From Calditrichaceae bacterium (GTDB taxonomy: Bacteria; Calditrichota; Calditrichia; Calditrichales; Calditrichaceae): 5,035 nucleotides of DNA. Below the pieces are notes generated by a model, which was not told the origin of the DNA, made no database searches, and saw nothing but the letters and a program-made list of their open reading frames with translations. Both the position numbers and the translations under genes were made by a program. Every line of letters begins with the position of its first letter. Positions within the stretch are counted from its first letter, which is position 1. This document shows positions 1 through 5,035 of this stretch, piece by piece. Where the stretch lies: the NCBI GenBank assembly GCA_024763405.1, contig JANTFQ010000196.1, forward strand, positions 1 through 5,035. Direction: 5' to 3'.

Positions 1-309
1 ACCATTAATGTACACGGACATTTGAAAAATGAAGCGCAAGAAACCGATTTTATTCCGGGCATGTACATCGAAGCGGAAATTCTGGTGGATGAAGTACAAC
101 GTCCCGCCCTGCCATCCGATGCGGTAGTTGAACTGGACAATACCCATTATATTCTGGTAAAACAATCCGCTGACAACGGGCAATACACTTTTGTCCGCCG
201 GGTAGTTTTAACAGGTAAGTCCAATGACGGTTACACGCAAGTTTTAAATGCGGATGACCTGGGCGATGCCGAGATTGTGATTAAAGGCGCCTTTAATTTG
301 ATTCAATAG
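1..309 (+). CDS. RND efflux periplasmic adaptor (CusB/CzcB-like), C-terminal part only
   Basis: The reading frame is open from base 1 to a TAG stop and gives 102 residues; the start lies to the left of the window. The visible part begins INVHGHLKNE, then FIPGMYIEAEI (about residues 17-27), ALPSDAVVE, and ends VIKGAFNLIQ. The 'PGM-Y-x-A-I ... LP--AVV ... G-Y-(T) ... IVIKGAF-L' succession is the beta-barrel and membrane-proximal end typical of membrane-fusion (HlyD/CusB/CzcB) adaptors. These join an inner-membrane RND pump to an outer-membrane TolC-like channel in the periplasm. The closing KGAF resembles heavy-metal-efflux adaptors, so metal export is the likeliest role, but the substrate is an inference. 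A TTG at 22 is not a credible start, because the family signature begins upstream of it. A strong terminator follows, so this is the last gene of its operon. Confidence 0.85.
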   Translation, partial: TINVHGHLKNEAQETDFIPGMYIEAEILVDEVQRPALPSDAVVELDNTHYILVKQSADNGQYTFVRRVVLTGKSNDGYTQVLNADDLGDAEIVIKGAFNLIQ

Positions 310-350
310 CGTATTTTTTAAAGAAGAAATATGCATTTAACATATTTGAC

Positions 351-385
351 ATGCCATCTTCATTTACGAAGGTGGCATTTTTTTT
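351..385 (+). terminator. Intrinsic (Rho-independent) terminator after the adaptor gene
   Basis: The arms 352-360 (TGCCATCTT) and 369-377 (AAGGTGGCA) pair over 9 bp with one G-U wobble. C361-G368 can extend the stem inwards, leaving a 6-nt loop. Eight T's (378-385) follow immediately. The preceding A at 351 can pair with the first T, as is usual. It lies about 40 nt after the adaptor stop and ends that transcript before the PepSY-like gene, which therefore needs its own promoter. Confidence 0.9.
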
Positions 386-406
386 ATCTTCAAATTTCCT
401 TCAGAA

Positions 407-436
407 TTGTTTCTTATCTTTTAAGCGCAATTAATT
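407..436 (+). promoter_or_regulatory. Possible promoter for the PepSY-like gene
   Basis: The gene at 468 lies behind a strong terminator, so a promoter is expected between 386 and about 450. That stretch is AT-rich. The best sigma70-like pair is TTGTTT (407-412) and TTAATT (431-436) with an 18-nt spacer. A TATAGAT at 437-443 is an alternative -10 but has no well-spaced -35. No clear Bacteroidetes-type TTTG / TAnnTTTG pair was seen. The expectation is firm; the exact boxes are a guess. Confidence 0.25.
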
Positions 437-456
437 TATAGATACTCAAATTAAAC

Positions 457-461
457 GGAGG
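457..461 (+). promoter_or_regulatory. Strong Shine-Dalgarno site of the PepSY-like gene
   Basis: GGAGG lies 6 nt before the ATG at 468, which fixes that start. It is close to the ideal anti-SD match, stronger than is usual in core Bacteroidetes, and suggests efficient translation of this small exported protein. Confidence 0.8.
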
Positions 462-467
462 TTTATT

Positions 468-953
468 ATGAAGGCATTACTTCTTTTTGTACTGGCGATT
501 TTCCTGGGCTCGGCCTGTGCCCAATCGGACCAAAACATTCCCGCTGCTGTAAAAAGTAAACTGAAAGCGCTCTATCCCAAGGCCGAAGAGCTTAAATGGG
601 ACCAGGAAGATGCGGATTTCGAAGCCAGTTTTGAAGTGGATGATGTGGAAATGTCGGTTCTCTTTAACGGGCAGGGTAAGGTTTTGGAAGTCGAAACGGA
701 AATGGAAGCAGAGGATTTACCCGCTGCCGTGAAAACCAGCCTGGACAAAGACTTTGCCGGATATGACATCGAAGAAGCGGCCAAAATCGTGAAGGACGGG
801 CAAACCACCTACGAGGCAGAAATTGAGAAGGGCGAAATTAAATTGGACGCGATTTATGACGCTCAGGGTACGCTACTTCAGAAAATCGAGAAGAAGGAAA
901 AGGACGAAGATTCTGGAAAAACGGAAGACAACGACAAAGAAGATAAGGATTAA
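468..953 (+). CDS. Exported PepSY-like protein with two tandem repeats and acidic/basic tail
   Basis: This 161-residue protein starts at an ATG with an ideal GGAGG. Residues 1-18 form a signal peptide (MKALLLFVLAIFLGSACA). Cleavage after ACA gives a soluble periplasmic protein. C17 could instead be a lipoprotein cysteine, but Gly at -3 makes a poor lipobox. Two homologous units follow: about 24-78 (IPAAVKSKL ... Y-P-A ... W ... F-A-F ... VLFNGQGKVLEVET) and 84-140 (LPAAVKTSL ... Y ... YEAEIEKGE ... AIYDAQGTLLQKI). The '(I/L)PAAVK-x-L ... Y-A-x-I/F ... D/N-G-Q/G ... E/Q' pattern is that of the PepSY-like / DUF2874 family of exported proteins in Bacteroidetes relatives, whose role is not well defined. 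Residues 140-161 are nearly all Lys, Glu and Asp, probably disordered and perhaps cation-binding. The gene stands alone between a terminator and a 165-nt gap. Confidence 0.8.
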   Translation: MKALLLFVLAIFLGSACAQSDQNIPAAVKSKLKALYPKAEELKWDQEDADFEASFEVDDVEMSVLFNGQGKVLEVETEMEAEDLPAAVKTSLDKDFAGYDIEEAAKIVKDGQTTYEAEIEKGEIKLDAIYDAQGTLLQKIEKKEKDEDSGKTEDNDKEDKD

Positions 954-990
954 TTTGGTTCAATTGCAGATGTTGGAGCGCATCAACACA

Positions 991-1086
991 CCAGGCTCTG
1001 TCTGAAATTGTTTAGCCGCGGCCCCGGGTATTATTCCGCGGGCCGCTATTTCAGTATCGGTTATCGGCCTTCAGACAGTAGCCCGG
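991..1086 (+). ncRNA. Candidate structured leader or palindromic element upstream of the TonB receptor
   Basis: The 165-nt gap between the PepSY-like and receptor genes can form a long-range helix. Bases 991-1006 pair with 1070-1086 over 15 bp, with one bulged T (1079) and one A-C mismatch (993/1084); the core CTGTCTGAA (998-1006) and TTCAGACAG (1070-1078) is perfect. Inside sits a very GC-rich hairpin: GCGGCCC (1018-1024) with GGGCCGC (1040-1046), continued by CGG/CCG across one bulged C, with an 8-nt loop at 1028-1035. There is no T-run after it, so it is not a standard intrinsic terminator. It ends about 30 nt before the receptor ATG, a fitting place for a 5'-UTR regulatory RNA, but an inert repeat or a Rho-dependent 3' end for the upstream gene is also possible. 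No known riboswitch class was recognised. Confidence 0.4.
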
Positions 1087-1103
1087 GTGCTTAATTTTCT
1101 TAA

Positions 1104-1114
1104 CAGGTAACCTG
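1104..1114 (+). promoter_or_regulatory. Palindrome overlapping the receptor ribosome-binding site
   Basis: CAGGTAACCTG is an 11-nt palindrome with a one-base centre. Its left half contains the only Shine-Dalgarno-like bases (AGGT, 1105-1108), 10 nt before the ATG at 1119. It could form a small CAGG/CCTG hairpin that weakens ribosome access, or be part of an operator; chance is also plausible at this length. Confidence 0.25.
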
Positions 1115-1118
1115 ATCA

Positions 1119-3281
1119 ATGAAACCCATTTTTTTGCTTACAAGCATGCTTTTGTGTATTTCTTCTCTACTTGCGCAAAGCCGTTTAAGTGTGTTAGTAA
1201 AAGACGCCGCCGACCGCCGGCCATTGGTCGGCGCCAATGTTTATTTTGATTCCCTGCAAATCGGCGCTTCCACTAATGGGGCCGGTTTGGCGCAAATCGA
1301 AAATATCCCAACCGGGCAGCATAGGCTGCTTGTTTCCTATGTGGGTTTTCAAACCTCTCAAAAACAGCTTTATTTTCCCAATGAGAGCCTCAAACAACCT
1401 CTGATTATTTTGTTGGAATCGGCGCCCTTCAGCAGCGATCAAATCGTGGTCACTTCCACCCGTAATAACAGCATTGCCGCCAAAACGCCGGTACGTATCG
1501 AGGTGTTGGGCAAGGAAGAGGTCAATGAAGAGATTGCTATCCGGCCGGGAAATGTGTCCAAGTTTTTAGGTGAGTCCAGCAGCATCATCACGCAGCAGAC
1601 TTCGGCCGTCAGTGGAGCGGTCAGTTTCCGCCTGCAGGGCCTGCCGGCACGATACACCCAAATACTCAAAGATGGATTTCCCGATTTCAGCGGTCTGGCA
1701 TCGGGATTCAGTCCTTTGCAAATACCGCCGTTGGATTTAAAGCAAATCGAAATCACACGCGGTTCTTATTCCACCCTCTTTGCCAGCGGGGCGGTGGCCG
1801 GGATTGTCAACCTGGTTTCCCGGAAACCTTCGGATAAACCGCGGTTAGATTTACTACTCAATCAAAGCACTCACCAGGGCCGGGATATTAGTTCCTTTTA
1901 CAGCGCCCAATATGGAAAAGCGGGCCTGACATTTCTGGCCAGCCAAAGTCTGCAAAACGCGGAGGATGTGGACGGGGATGGCTTTAGTGATATTCCGCAG
2001 TTCCGGCAAACCACGCTAAACCCGCGCTTGTTTTATGATTTGAGTAAAACGACTTCCCTTATGGTTGGCCTGACTTCTTTTTTTGAAGACCGCAGCGGCG
2101 GCGATATGCATGTGCTGGAACAGGGGGCCGATAGTGTACACGTTTACGCAGAAAAATATGCTACCAAACGGCTGGGACTAAACCTGCGCTTTCAAAAACA
2201 ATGGACCGACAGCGCTGCATTCACCCTTAAAACATCCTTTCAGAATTTTAAGCAGCAGGCGGCTTTTCCCGGAAGCTGGTTTTCCGGAACACAAAATTAC
2301 GGATTTGCCGAGGCCAGCTATTTTAAACCGTTTGGAACGCATCAAGTGGTCGCCGGTGCTTCCTTGATTCACAACGACTTCAACCAATCCCAAAAGCAAC
2401 ATAGCCGTTTGTATGATAATCGATTTACCACGGCCGGATTATTTGTGCAGGATGACTGGGAATTTGCCACCGGATGGATGGCGCACGCCGGACTACGCTG
2501 GGATTACTGGAATGGAGAACAATCTTTTTTCCTGCCGCACGGTGCGCTGTTATATACGGTAGGCCCAAATATTAAATTACGTCTGTCAGGCGGAATGGGT
2601 TACAGCGTTCCAACCTTATATTCGGTTGCGCCGCAGCATTCCTATTTCACCTACAACATTCATTCCGGATTTAGTGCAGAACCGGAAAAATCCCGCGACG
2701 TCGCCTTTGACGCGACCTACCGCTTTGCCAGCGGGGAATTCTCGCTGAGTGTGAATCAGGCCCTTTATGCCACCTGGATGGAACAGGCTCAGTTTGCGCT
2801 TCCCGACGCAAATGGCAGTTTTACGTTTGTGCGCGGCCCGCTGAATGCGCGCGGCGCAGAAACACACCTGATTCTTAACATAGATGAGTTGGAAGTCTTC
2901 GCCGATTATACGTTTACAGATGTGCAGCGTACGATTCTAAATAAAAATGAATCCCTGCCATTCACCCCTAAAAATAAGTTAAATATCACGACCACTTTTG
3001 AGCAGGAAGGTAGTTGGCGGACCGGTCTGGAAGCATTTTATACCGGAGAGCAGGTTCTGCCGGATGGTGGCAAAGGGCGTCCTTATTATTTTTTCGGGCT
3101 GATGTTTGAAAAAATGTTCGATAAATTTTCATTGATTCTCAATGTAGAAAATATTTTGGATGAACGGCAGAGCAAGTACGAAACTATGGTACAGCCGCCC
3201 CTTGATAATCCACATTTTAAAGATATTTATATGCCCATCGACGGACGTGTAGCGAATCTGGTACTATGGATGAAACTGTAA
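1119..3281 (+). CDS. TonB-dependent outer-membrane receptor with CarboxypepD_reg-like N-terminal domain
   Basis: This is a complete 720-residue protein, a normal length for the family. Residues 1-19 are a signal peptide (hydrophobic core, then LLA before Q20). Residues about 23-102 are a carboxypeptidase-regulatory-like (CNA-B type) beta-sandwich with the typical PLVGANVYF, G-S-T-x-G-x-G, IPTGQHRLLVSYVGF and LLES blocks. The plug runs from SDQIVVTSTR (106-115) to about 235, closing with IEITRGSYSTLFASGAVAGIVNLVSRKP (key residues R214, G215, S223, G224, N231). The remainder is a 22-strand-type beta-barrel rich in alternating aromatic residues, ending VANLVLWMKL. Such receptors use TonB-ExbBD energy to import siderophores, metal chelates, cobalamin, haem or oligosaccharides. 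No SusD partner is adjacent, which argues against a glycan system. A DVDGDGFSD calcium-loop-like motif is at 283-291. The diheme cytochrome gene follows after 29 nt, so the two are probably co-transcribed. The substrate is unknown. Confidence 0.93.
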   Translation: MKPIFLLTSMLLCISSLLAQSRLSVLVKDAADRRPLVGANVYFDSLQIGASTNGAGLAQIENIPTGQHRLLVSYVGFQTSQKQLYFPNESLKQPLIILLESAPFSSDQIVVTSTRNNSIAAKTPVRIEVLGKEEVNEEIAIRPGNVSKFLGESSSIITQQTSAVSGAVSFRLQGLPARYTQILKDGFPDFSGLASGFSPLQIPPLDLKQIEITRGSYSTLFASGAVAGIVNLVSRKPSDKPRLDLLLNQSTHQGRDISSFYSAQYGKAGLTFLASQSLQNAEDVDGDGFSDIPQFRQTTLNPRLFYDLSKTTSLMVGLTSFFEDRSGGDMHVLEQGADSVHVYAEKYATKRLGLNLRFQKQWTDSAAFTLKTSFQNFKQQAAFPGSWFSGTQNYGFAEASYFKPFGTHQVVAGASLIHNDFNQSQKQHSRLYDNRFTTAGLFVQDDWEFATGWMAHAGLRWDYWNGEQSFFLPHGALLYTVGPNIKLRLSGGMGYSVPTLYSVAPQHSYFTYNIHSGFSAEPEKSRDVAFDATYRFASGEFSLSVNQALYATWMEQAQFALPDANGSFTFVRGPLNARGAETHLILNIDELEVFADYTFTDVQRTILNKNESLPFTPKNKLNITTTFEQEGSWRTGLEAFYTGEQVLPDGGKGRPYYFFGLMFEKMFDKFSLILNVENILDERQSKYETMVQPPLDNPHFKDIYMPIDGRVANLVLWMKL

Positions 3282-3300
3282 TGTCAATTAAATAAGGAAT

Positions 3301-3304
3301 GGAG
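3301..3304 (+). promoter_or_regulatory. Shine-Dalgarno site that selects the cytochrome start
   Basis: GGAG at 3301-3304 is 6 nt before the ATG at 3311. AAGGA at 3294-3298 is 9 nt before the ATG at 3308 and directly abuts the in-frame ATG at 3299. The spacing therefore favours 3308 or 3311 and excludes 3299, whose start would overlap the site itself. A start at 3311 also gives the cleanest signal peptide, MKSFML. Confidence 0.6.
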
Positions 3305-3310
3305 TGGATG

Positions 3311-3541
3311 ATGAAATCTTTTATGCTGTTCAGTTGTATTTTAATGATTGCCTGTTCTTCACCAACCTCGAATAAATCTAAGTATGATGCCCCGCAGGAT
3401 CATACCATCAGTAAAAGCGGGGCCATGCACAAACCGGGCTTAAACGATCCACTAACTAATTGCGTTAGTTGCCACGGTGCGGATTTGCGCGGGGGTGATG
3501 TAGGTGTTTCCTGCTACGAGTGTCACGGAAAAAAATGGTGA
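3311..3541 (+). CDS. Small diheme c-type cytochrome lipoprotein
   Basis: Taken from the ATG at 3311 the product has 76 residues. Residues 1-14 form a lipoprotein-type signal (hydrophobic FMLFSCILMIA) ending at C15, followed by SSPTSN, so the mature protein is probably lipid-anchored to a membrane and faces the periplasm or the cell surface. Two haem c attachment motifs are present: CVSCH (51-55) and CYECH (68-72), only 12 residues apart, each followed by Gly. The linker ADLRGGDVGVS is Gly-rich. H31 and H40 (AMHKPGLNDP) are the only other histidines and are candidate distal ligands for bis-His haems. The chain ends four residues after the second motif. The 'MHKPGLNDPLTNC-x-x-CHGADLRGG' style is that of small multihaem cytochromes; the electron partner is unknown. 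Haem attachment implies export and a cytochrome c maturation system elsewhere in the genome. It follows the receptor gene by 29 nt in the same direction. Confidence 0.85.
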   Translation: MKSFMLFSCILMIACSSPTSNKSKYDAPQDHTISKSGAMHKPGLNDPLTNCVSCHGADLRGGDVGVSCYECHGKKW

Positions 3542-3617
3542 GCATTCAGGCTGATATTATTTGATACATAAGTTGAGCGATTGTTGAACGCCCGTCTGGA
3601 CAGCGTAGCCGGACAGG

Positions 3618-3727
3618 TCATCGCGAATCCGTCGGTCACGCCGAAAGGCGGACAATCAGACCTACTGATTGACGGATGTGGCGATCTTCTGTGAGATTGC
3701 TTCAAACCTTGCAGGTTTTCGCAATGA
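3618..3727. repeat. MITE/REP-like palindromic element with terminal inverted repeats and three-way-junction fold
   Basis: The ends TCATCGCGAA (3618-3627) and TTCGCAATGA (3718-3727) are inverted repeats matching at 9 of 10 positions. Inside, 3620-3624 and 3627-3633 pair with 3681-3685 and 3671-3677, closing a junction. This carries one arm at 3635-3653 (GTC-A-CGCC, GAAA tetraloop, GGCG-GAC) and one at 3654-3670 (AATCAG/CTGATT, 5-nt loop). To the right are two more hairpins: GCGATCT/AGATTGC (3681-3700, 6-nt loop, one G-U) and AAACCT/AGGTTT (3704-3718, TGC loop). 'GTGAGATTGCTTC ... CGCAATGA' resembles dispersed intergenic palindromes seen, from memory, in many environmental bacterial genomes. 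No transposase is encoded. It may extend leftwards, since GGACAG occurs at 3598-3603 and 3611-3616. It may also protect or end the receptor-cytochrome transcript. Confidence 0.6.
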
Positions 3728-3848
3728 TGCTTCTCCATTAAATAAGCCATAACAATCACTCAGATTAGGTGATAGTAAATAATTTGCCGATCTCAGAACA
3801 AAAAACACTCGGTTATAAATAATGACTGTACGTTAAAAGGATTTTCAA
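3728..3848 (+). promoter_or_regulatory. AT-rich leader of the TolC-family gene, probable promoter region
   Basis: This is the rest of the 307-nt gene-free stretch 3542-3848; bases 3542-3617 hold no recognisable gene or T-run terminator. After the palindromic element the sequence turns AT-rich, as expected for a promoter. A small hairpin ATCAC (3755-3759) / GTGAT (3769-3773) is present and could be an operator half-site pair. TTGCCG (3784-3789) and TATAAA (3814-3819) resemble -35 and -10 boxes, but their spacing of 24 nt is too long for a standard promoter. The location is likely; the exact boxes are not resolved. Confidence 0.3.
3835..3841 (+). promoter_or_regulatory. Shine-Dalgarno site of the TolC-family gene
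   Basis: AAAAGGA lies 7 nt before the ATG at 3849 and supports that start. The nearby ATG at 3854 is in another frame and stops after two codons. Confidence 0.7.
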
Positions 3849-5035
3849 ATGCGATGCTATAAGCTGTCTTTATTAATACTTTTCCCTGTTTTTTTGTCGC
3901 CTTTATTTGTTCATGCGCAAGCTGAGCTTGCTCTGCAGGAACTCATCCATCGGGCGCTCGAGCAGAATGCCGATGTGCGCGTGCAGGATGCACAAACCAA
4001 AATTAGTAATCTTGAGAGGGGACAAGCCATTAAAGACTTATTGCCCTCTCTGGATGCCGAAGGCGGCTATATTTATTCAACCTATCGTAAAGGCAATCCC
4101 GATTTTGTGGGCGCAAACGGTCAAAAAGAAACGCTGGCTTATTTAGCGCTGCATCAACCTATTTTTAGTGCAGAGAGCTGGGGGCTATTTCGGCAGAATA
4201 ATCTTGAACGAAAAAAACAGGGCGTTGTCCTCAACCAGGTACGGCAGGAAGTGATTCTGCAAGTGGTCGATGCTTATTTTAACACCTTAAAATTGCAAGG
4301 TAAAAAACAGGCTCTCAAAGAAAATCTGCATTCATTCCAATTGATGTACCAACAGAGCCAAATACTTTTTGAATCCGGTTCCGTTCCCGAATTAGATGTA
4401 AAAAAATCACACGTGGAATATCTGTTACAGAAAAACGGTCTGCATCAGGCAGAAAAAGAGTACGTTGCAGCGCTAAATCATTTAAAAGAACTGGTTGGGA
4501 TTTCAATTTCCGATTCGCTGAAAATAAGTGATTTCCAAACCCGGATAATCGCTTTGGATAGTTTATCTTTTTATAAAAAAAATGCGTTACAAAACAGTCC
4601 CGAATGGCAGGCACTGCAATTGGAAGAGAAACTGGCCTTAATAAAACGGCAAACCGCGTTTCTTAAAAATTTACCTACTGCCGACGCGAACCTCTATTAT
4701 GGATGGGATAACAATCCACCTTTGTCGAAAAGCAATAATGGCTGGCAGGGAATGATTAACATAAGCTTACCTCTCTGGCACTGGGGTGCGCAAAAAGCAG
4801 ACTATCAGATTGCCGGATTGCGGTTGCGGCAAATTGAACAAACCCGGGAAAAATTGAAAAAGCAAATTTTACAGCAGGTAATTAACGCTTACCATGAAGC
4901 ACGCCTGCAACAGTCTCAGATTACGGCTATGGCAGAGGGTAAAAACGAAGCAGAGCAGGCGGTGAAGATGGCCCGGCTGGGCTATAAAGAAGGCAGTATT
5001 ACAAATCTGGAACTTATCAATACACAAAAGATTTT
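3849..5035 (+). CDS. TolC-family outer-membrane efflux protein, 3' end beyond the window
   Basis: The frame is open from the ATG at 3849 to the window edge (395 full codons). Residues 1-23 are a signal peptide (MRCYKLSLLILF ... VHA before Q24). Two OEP repeats follow. The first has LALQELIHRALEQNADV (27-43), a beta-strand block ending in HQPIFSAESWG (102-112), long helices, and FESGSVPELDVKKS (about 174-187). The second has SLPLWHWGAQKA (306-317), helices, and GYKEGSITNLELINTQK (378-394). The paired 'G-S-(V/I) ... L-(D/E)' motifs and the two helix-strand units are the internal duplication of TolC, which trimerises into an outer-membrane barrel with a periplasmic alpha-tunnel. TolC-family members usually have 400-480 residues, so little is missing. 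It probably opens an operon with an adaptor and an RND or ABC pump to the right. The gene is easily missed because no stop codon is visible. The exported substrate is unknown. Confidence 0.92.
   Translation, partial: MRCYKLSLLILFPVFLSPLFVHAQAELALQELIHRALEQNADVRVQDAQTKISNLERGQAIKDLLPSLDAEGGYIYSTYRKGNPDFVGANGQKETLAYLALHQPIFSAESWGLFRQNNLERKKQGVVLNQVRQEVILQVVDAYFNTLKLQGKKQALKENLHSFQLMYQQSQILFESGSVPELDVKKSHVEYLLQKNGLHQAEKEYVAALNHLKELVGISISDSLKISDFQTRIIALDSLSFYKKNALQNSPEWQALQLEEKLALIKRQTAFLKNLPTADANLYYGWDNNPPLSKSNNGWQGMINISLPLWHWGAQKADYQIAGLRLRQIEQTREKLKKQILQQVINAYHEARLQQSQITAMAEGKNEAEQAVKMARLGYKEGSITNLELINTQKI

Noticed and set aside
823..1005. A 60-residue open frame overlapping the end of the PepSY-like gene.
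   Set aside because: It is the shadow frame of the Lys/Glu/Asp-rich tail, giving an Arg/Lys-rich peptide without its own ribosome-binding site.
1018..1046. The GC-rich hairpin as an intrinsic terminator for the PepSY-like gene.
   Set aside because: The stem is strong, but it is followed by TATTTCAG, not a T-run, so it does not meet the usual criterion.
1083..1122. TPP-riboswitch-like fragments: CCGGGTGC at 1083-1090 and AACCTGATC at 1109-1117 before the receptor.
   Set aside because: The order is right, but the CTGAGA box, the closing AGGGA-type arm and most of the required length are missing, and AACCTGATC runs straight into the start codon. The resemblance is probably chance.
3299..3310. 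Upstream ATG at 3299 as the cytochrome start.
   Set aside because: It overlaps the ribosome-binding purines and adds MEWM (acidic, with Trp) before an otherwise normal lipoprotein signal peptide beginning MKSF.
3523..3759. Minus-strand open frame of 78 codons across the intergenic palindromic element.
   Set aside because: It is made largely of the inverted-repeat element and overlaps the end of the cytochrome gene; the peptide has no recognisable domain.
3907..4146. A 79-codon plus-strand open frame in the TolC-family gene.
   Set aside because: It lies out of frame inside the clearly homologous TolC coding sequence, and its peptide is Cys/Met/Lys-rich with no family pattern.
4315..4614. Minus-strand open frame of 99 codons opposite the TolC-family gene.
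   Set aside because: It is antisense to a well-supported coding region, with no signal or domain of its own.

Overview
The window looks like a Gram-negative, heterotrophic member of the Bacteroidota/Calditrichota/Ignavibacteria part of the FCB group. The basis is a TonB-dependent receptor with an N-terminal carboxypeptidase-regulatory-like domain, a PepSY-like secreted protein, signal peptides ending in '..AQ', and RND/TolC-type efflux parts. Clear purine-rich Shine-Dalgarno sequences precede several genes, which is less typical of core Bacteroidetes and would suit Calditrichota or Ignavibacteria. This placement is an inference from gene style; no marker gene is present.

Layout, all genes on the plus strand: (1) 1-309, the C-terminal end of an RND-efflux periplasmic adaptor (CusB/CzcB-like), closed by a strong intrinsic terminator at 351-385. 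(2) 468-953, a small exported protein with two tandem PepSY-like repeats and a charged Lys/Glu/Asp tail. (3) 954-1118, a non-coding gap holding a long-range, GC-rich fold (991-1086) directly upstream of the receptor. (4) 1119-3281, a complete 720-residue TonB-dependent outer-membrane receptor, followed 29 nt later by (5) 3311-3541, a tiny diheme cytochrome c lipoprotein, probably in the same transcript. (6) 3542-3848, a non-coding gap with a ~110 bp palindromic element (3618-3727) that has imperfect terminal inverted repeats and can fold into a three-way junction plus two further hairpins. (7) 3849-5035, a TolC-family outer-membrane efflux protein that is open to the right edge.

The common theme is envelope transport. 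The left edge carries the end of one efflux adaptor and the right edge carries most of an outer-membrane channel, and both are parts of tripartite RND pumps. Between them a TonB receptor and an exported diheme cytochrome form a probable two-gene operon, suggesting uptake of a metal, metal chelate or other scarce ligand linked to redox chemistry in the periplasm. The substrate cannot be read from the sequence. The least ordinary parts are the receptor-cytochrome pair, the structured leader upstream of the receptor, and the MITE/REP-like palindromic element. I see no CRISPR array, tRNA, rRNA, transposase or defence system.
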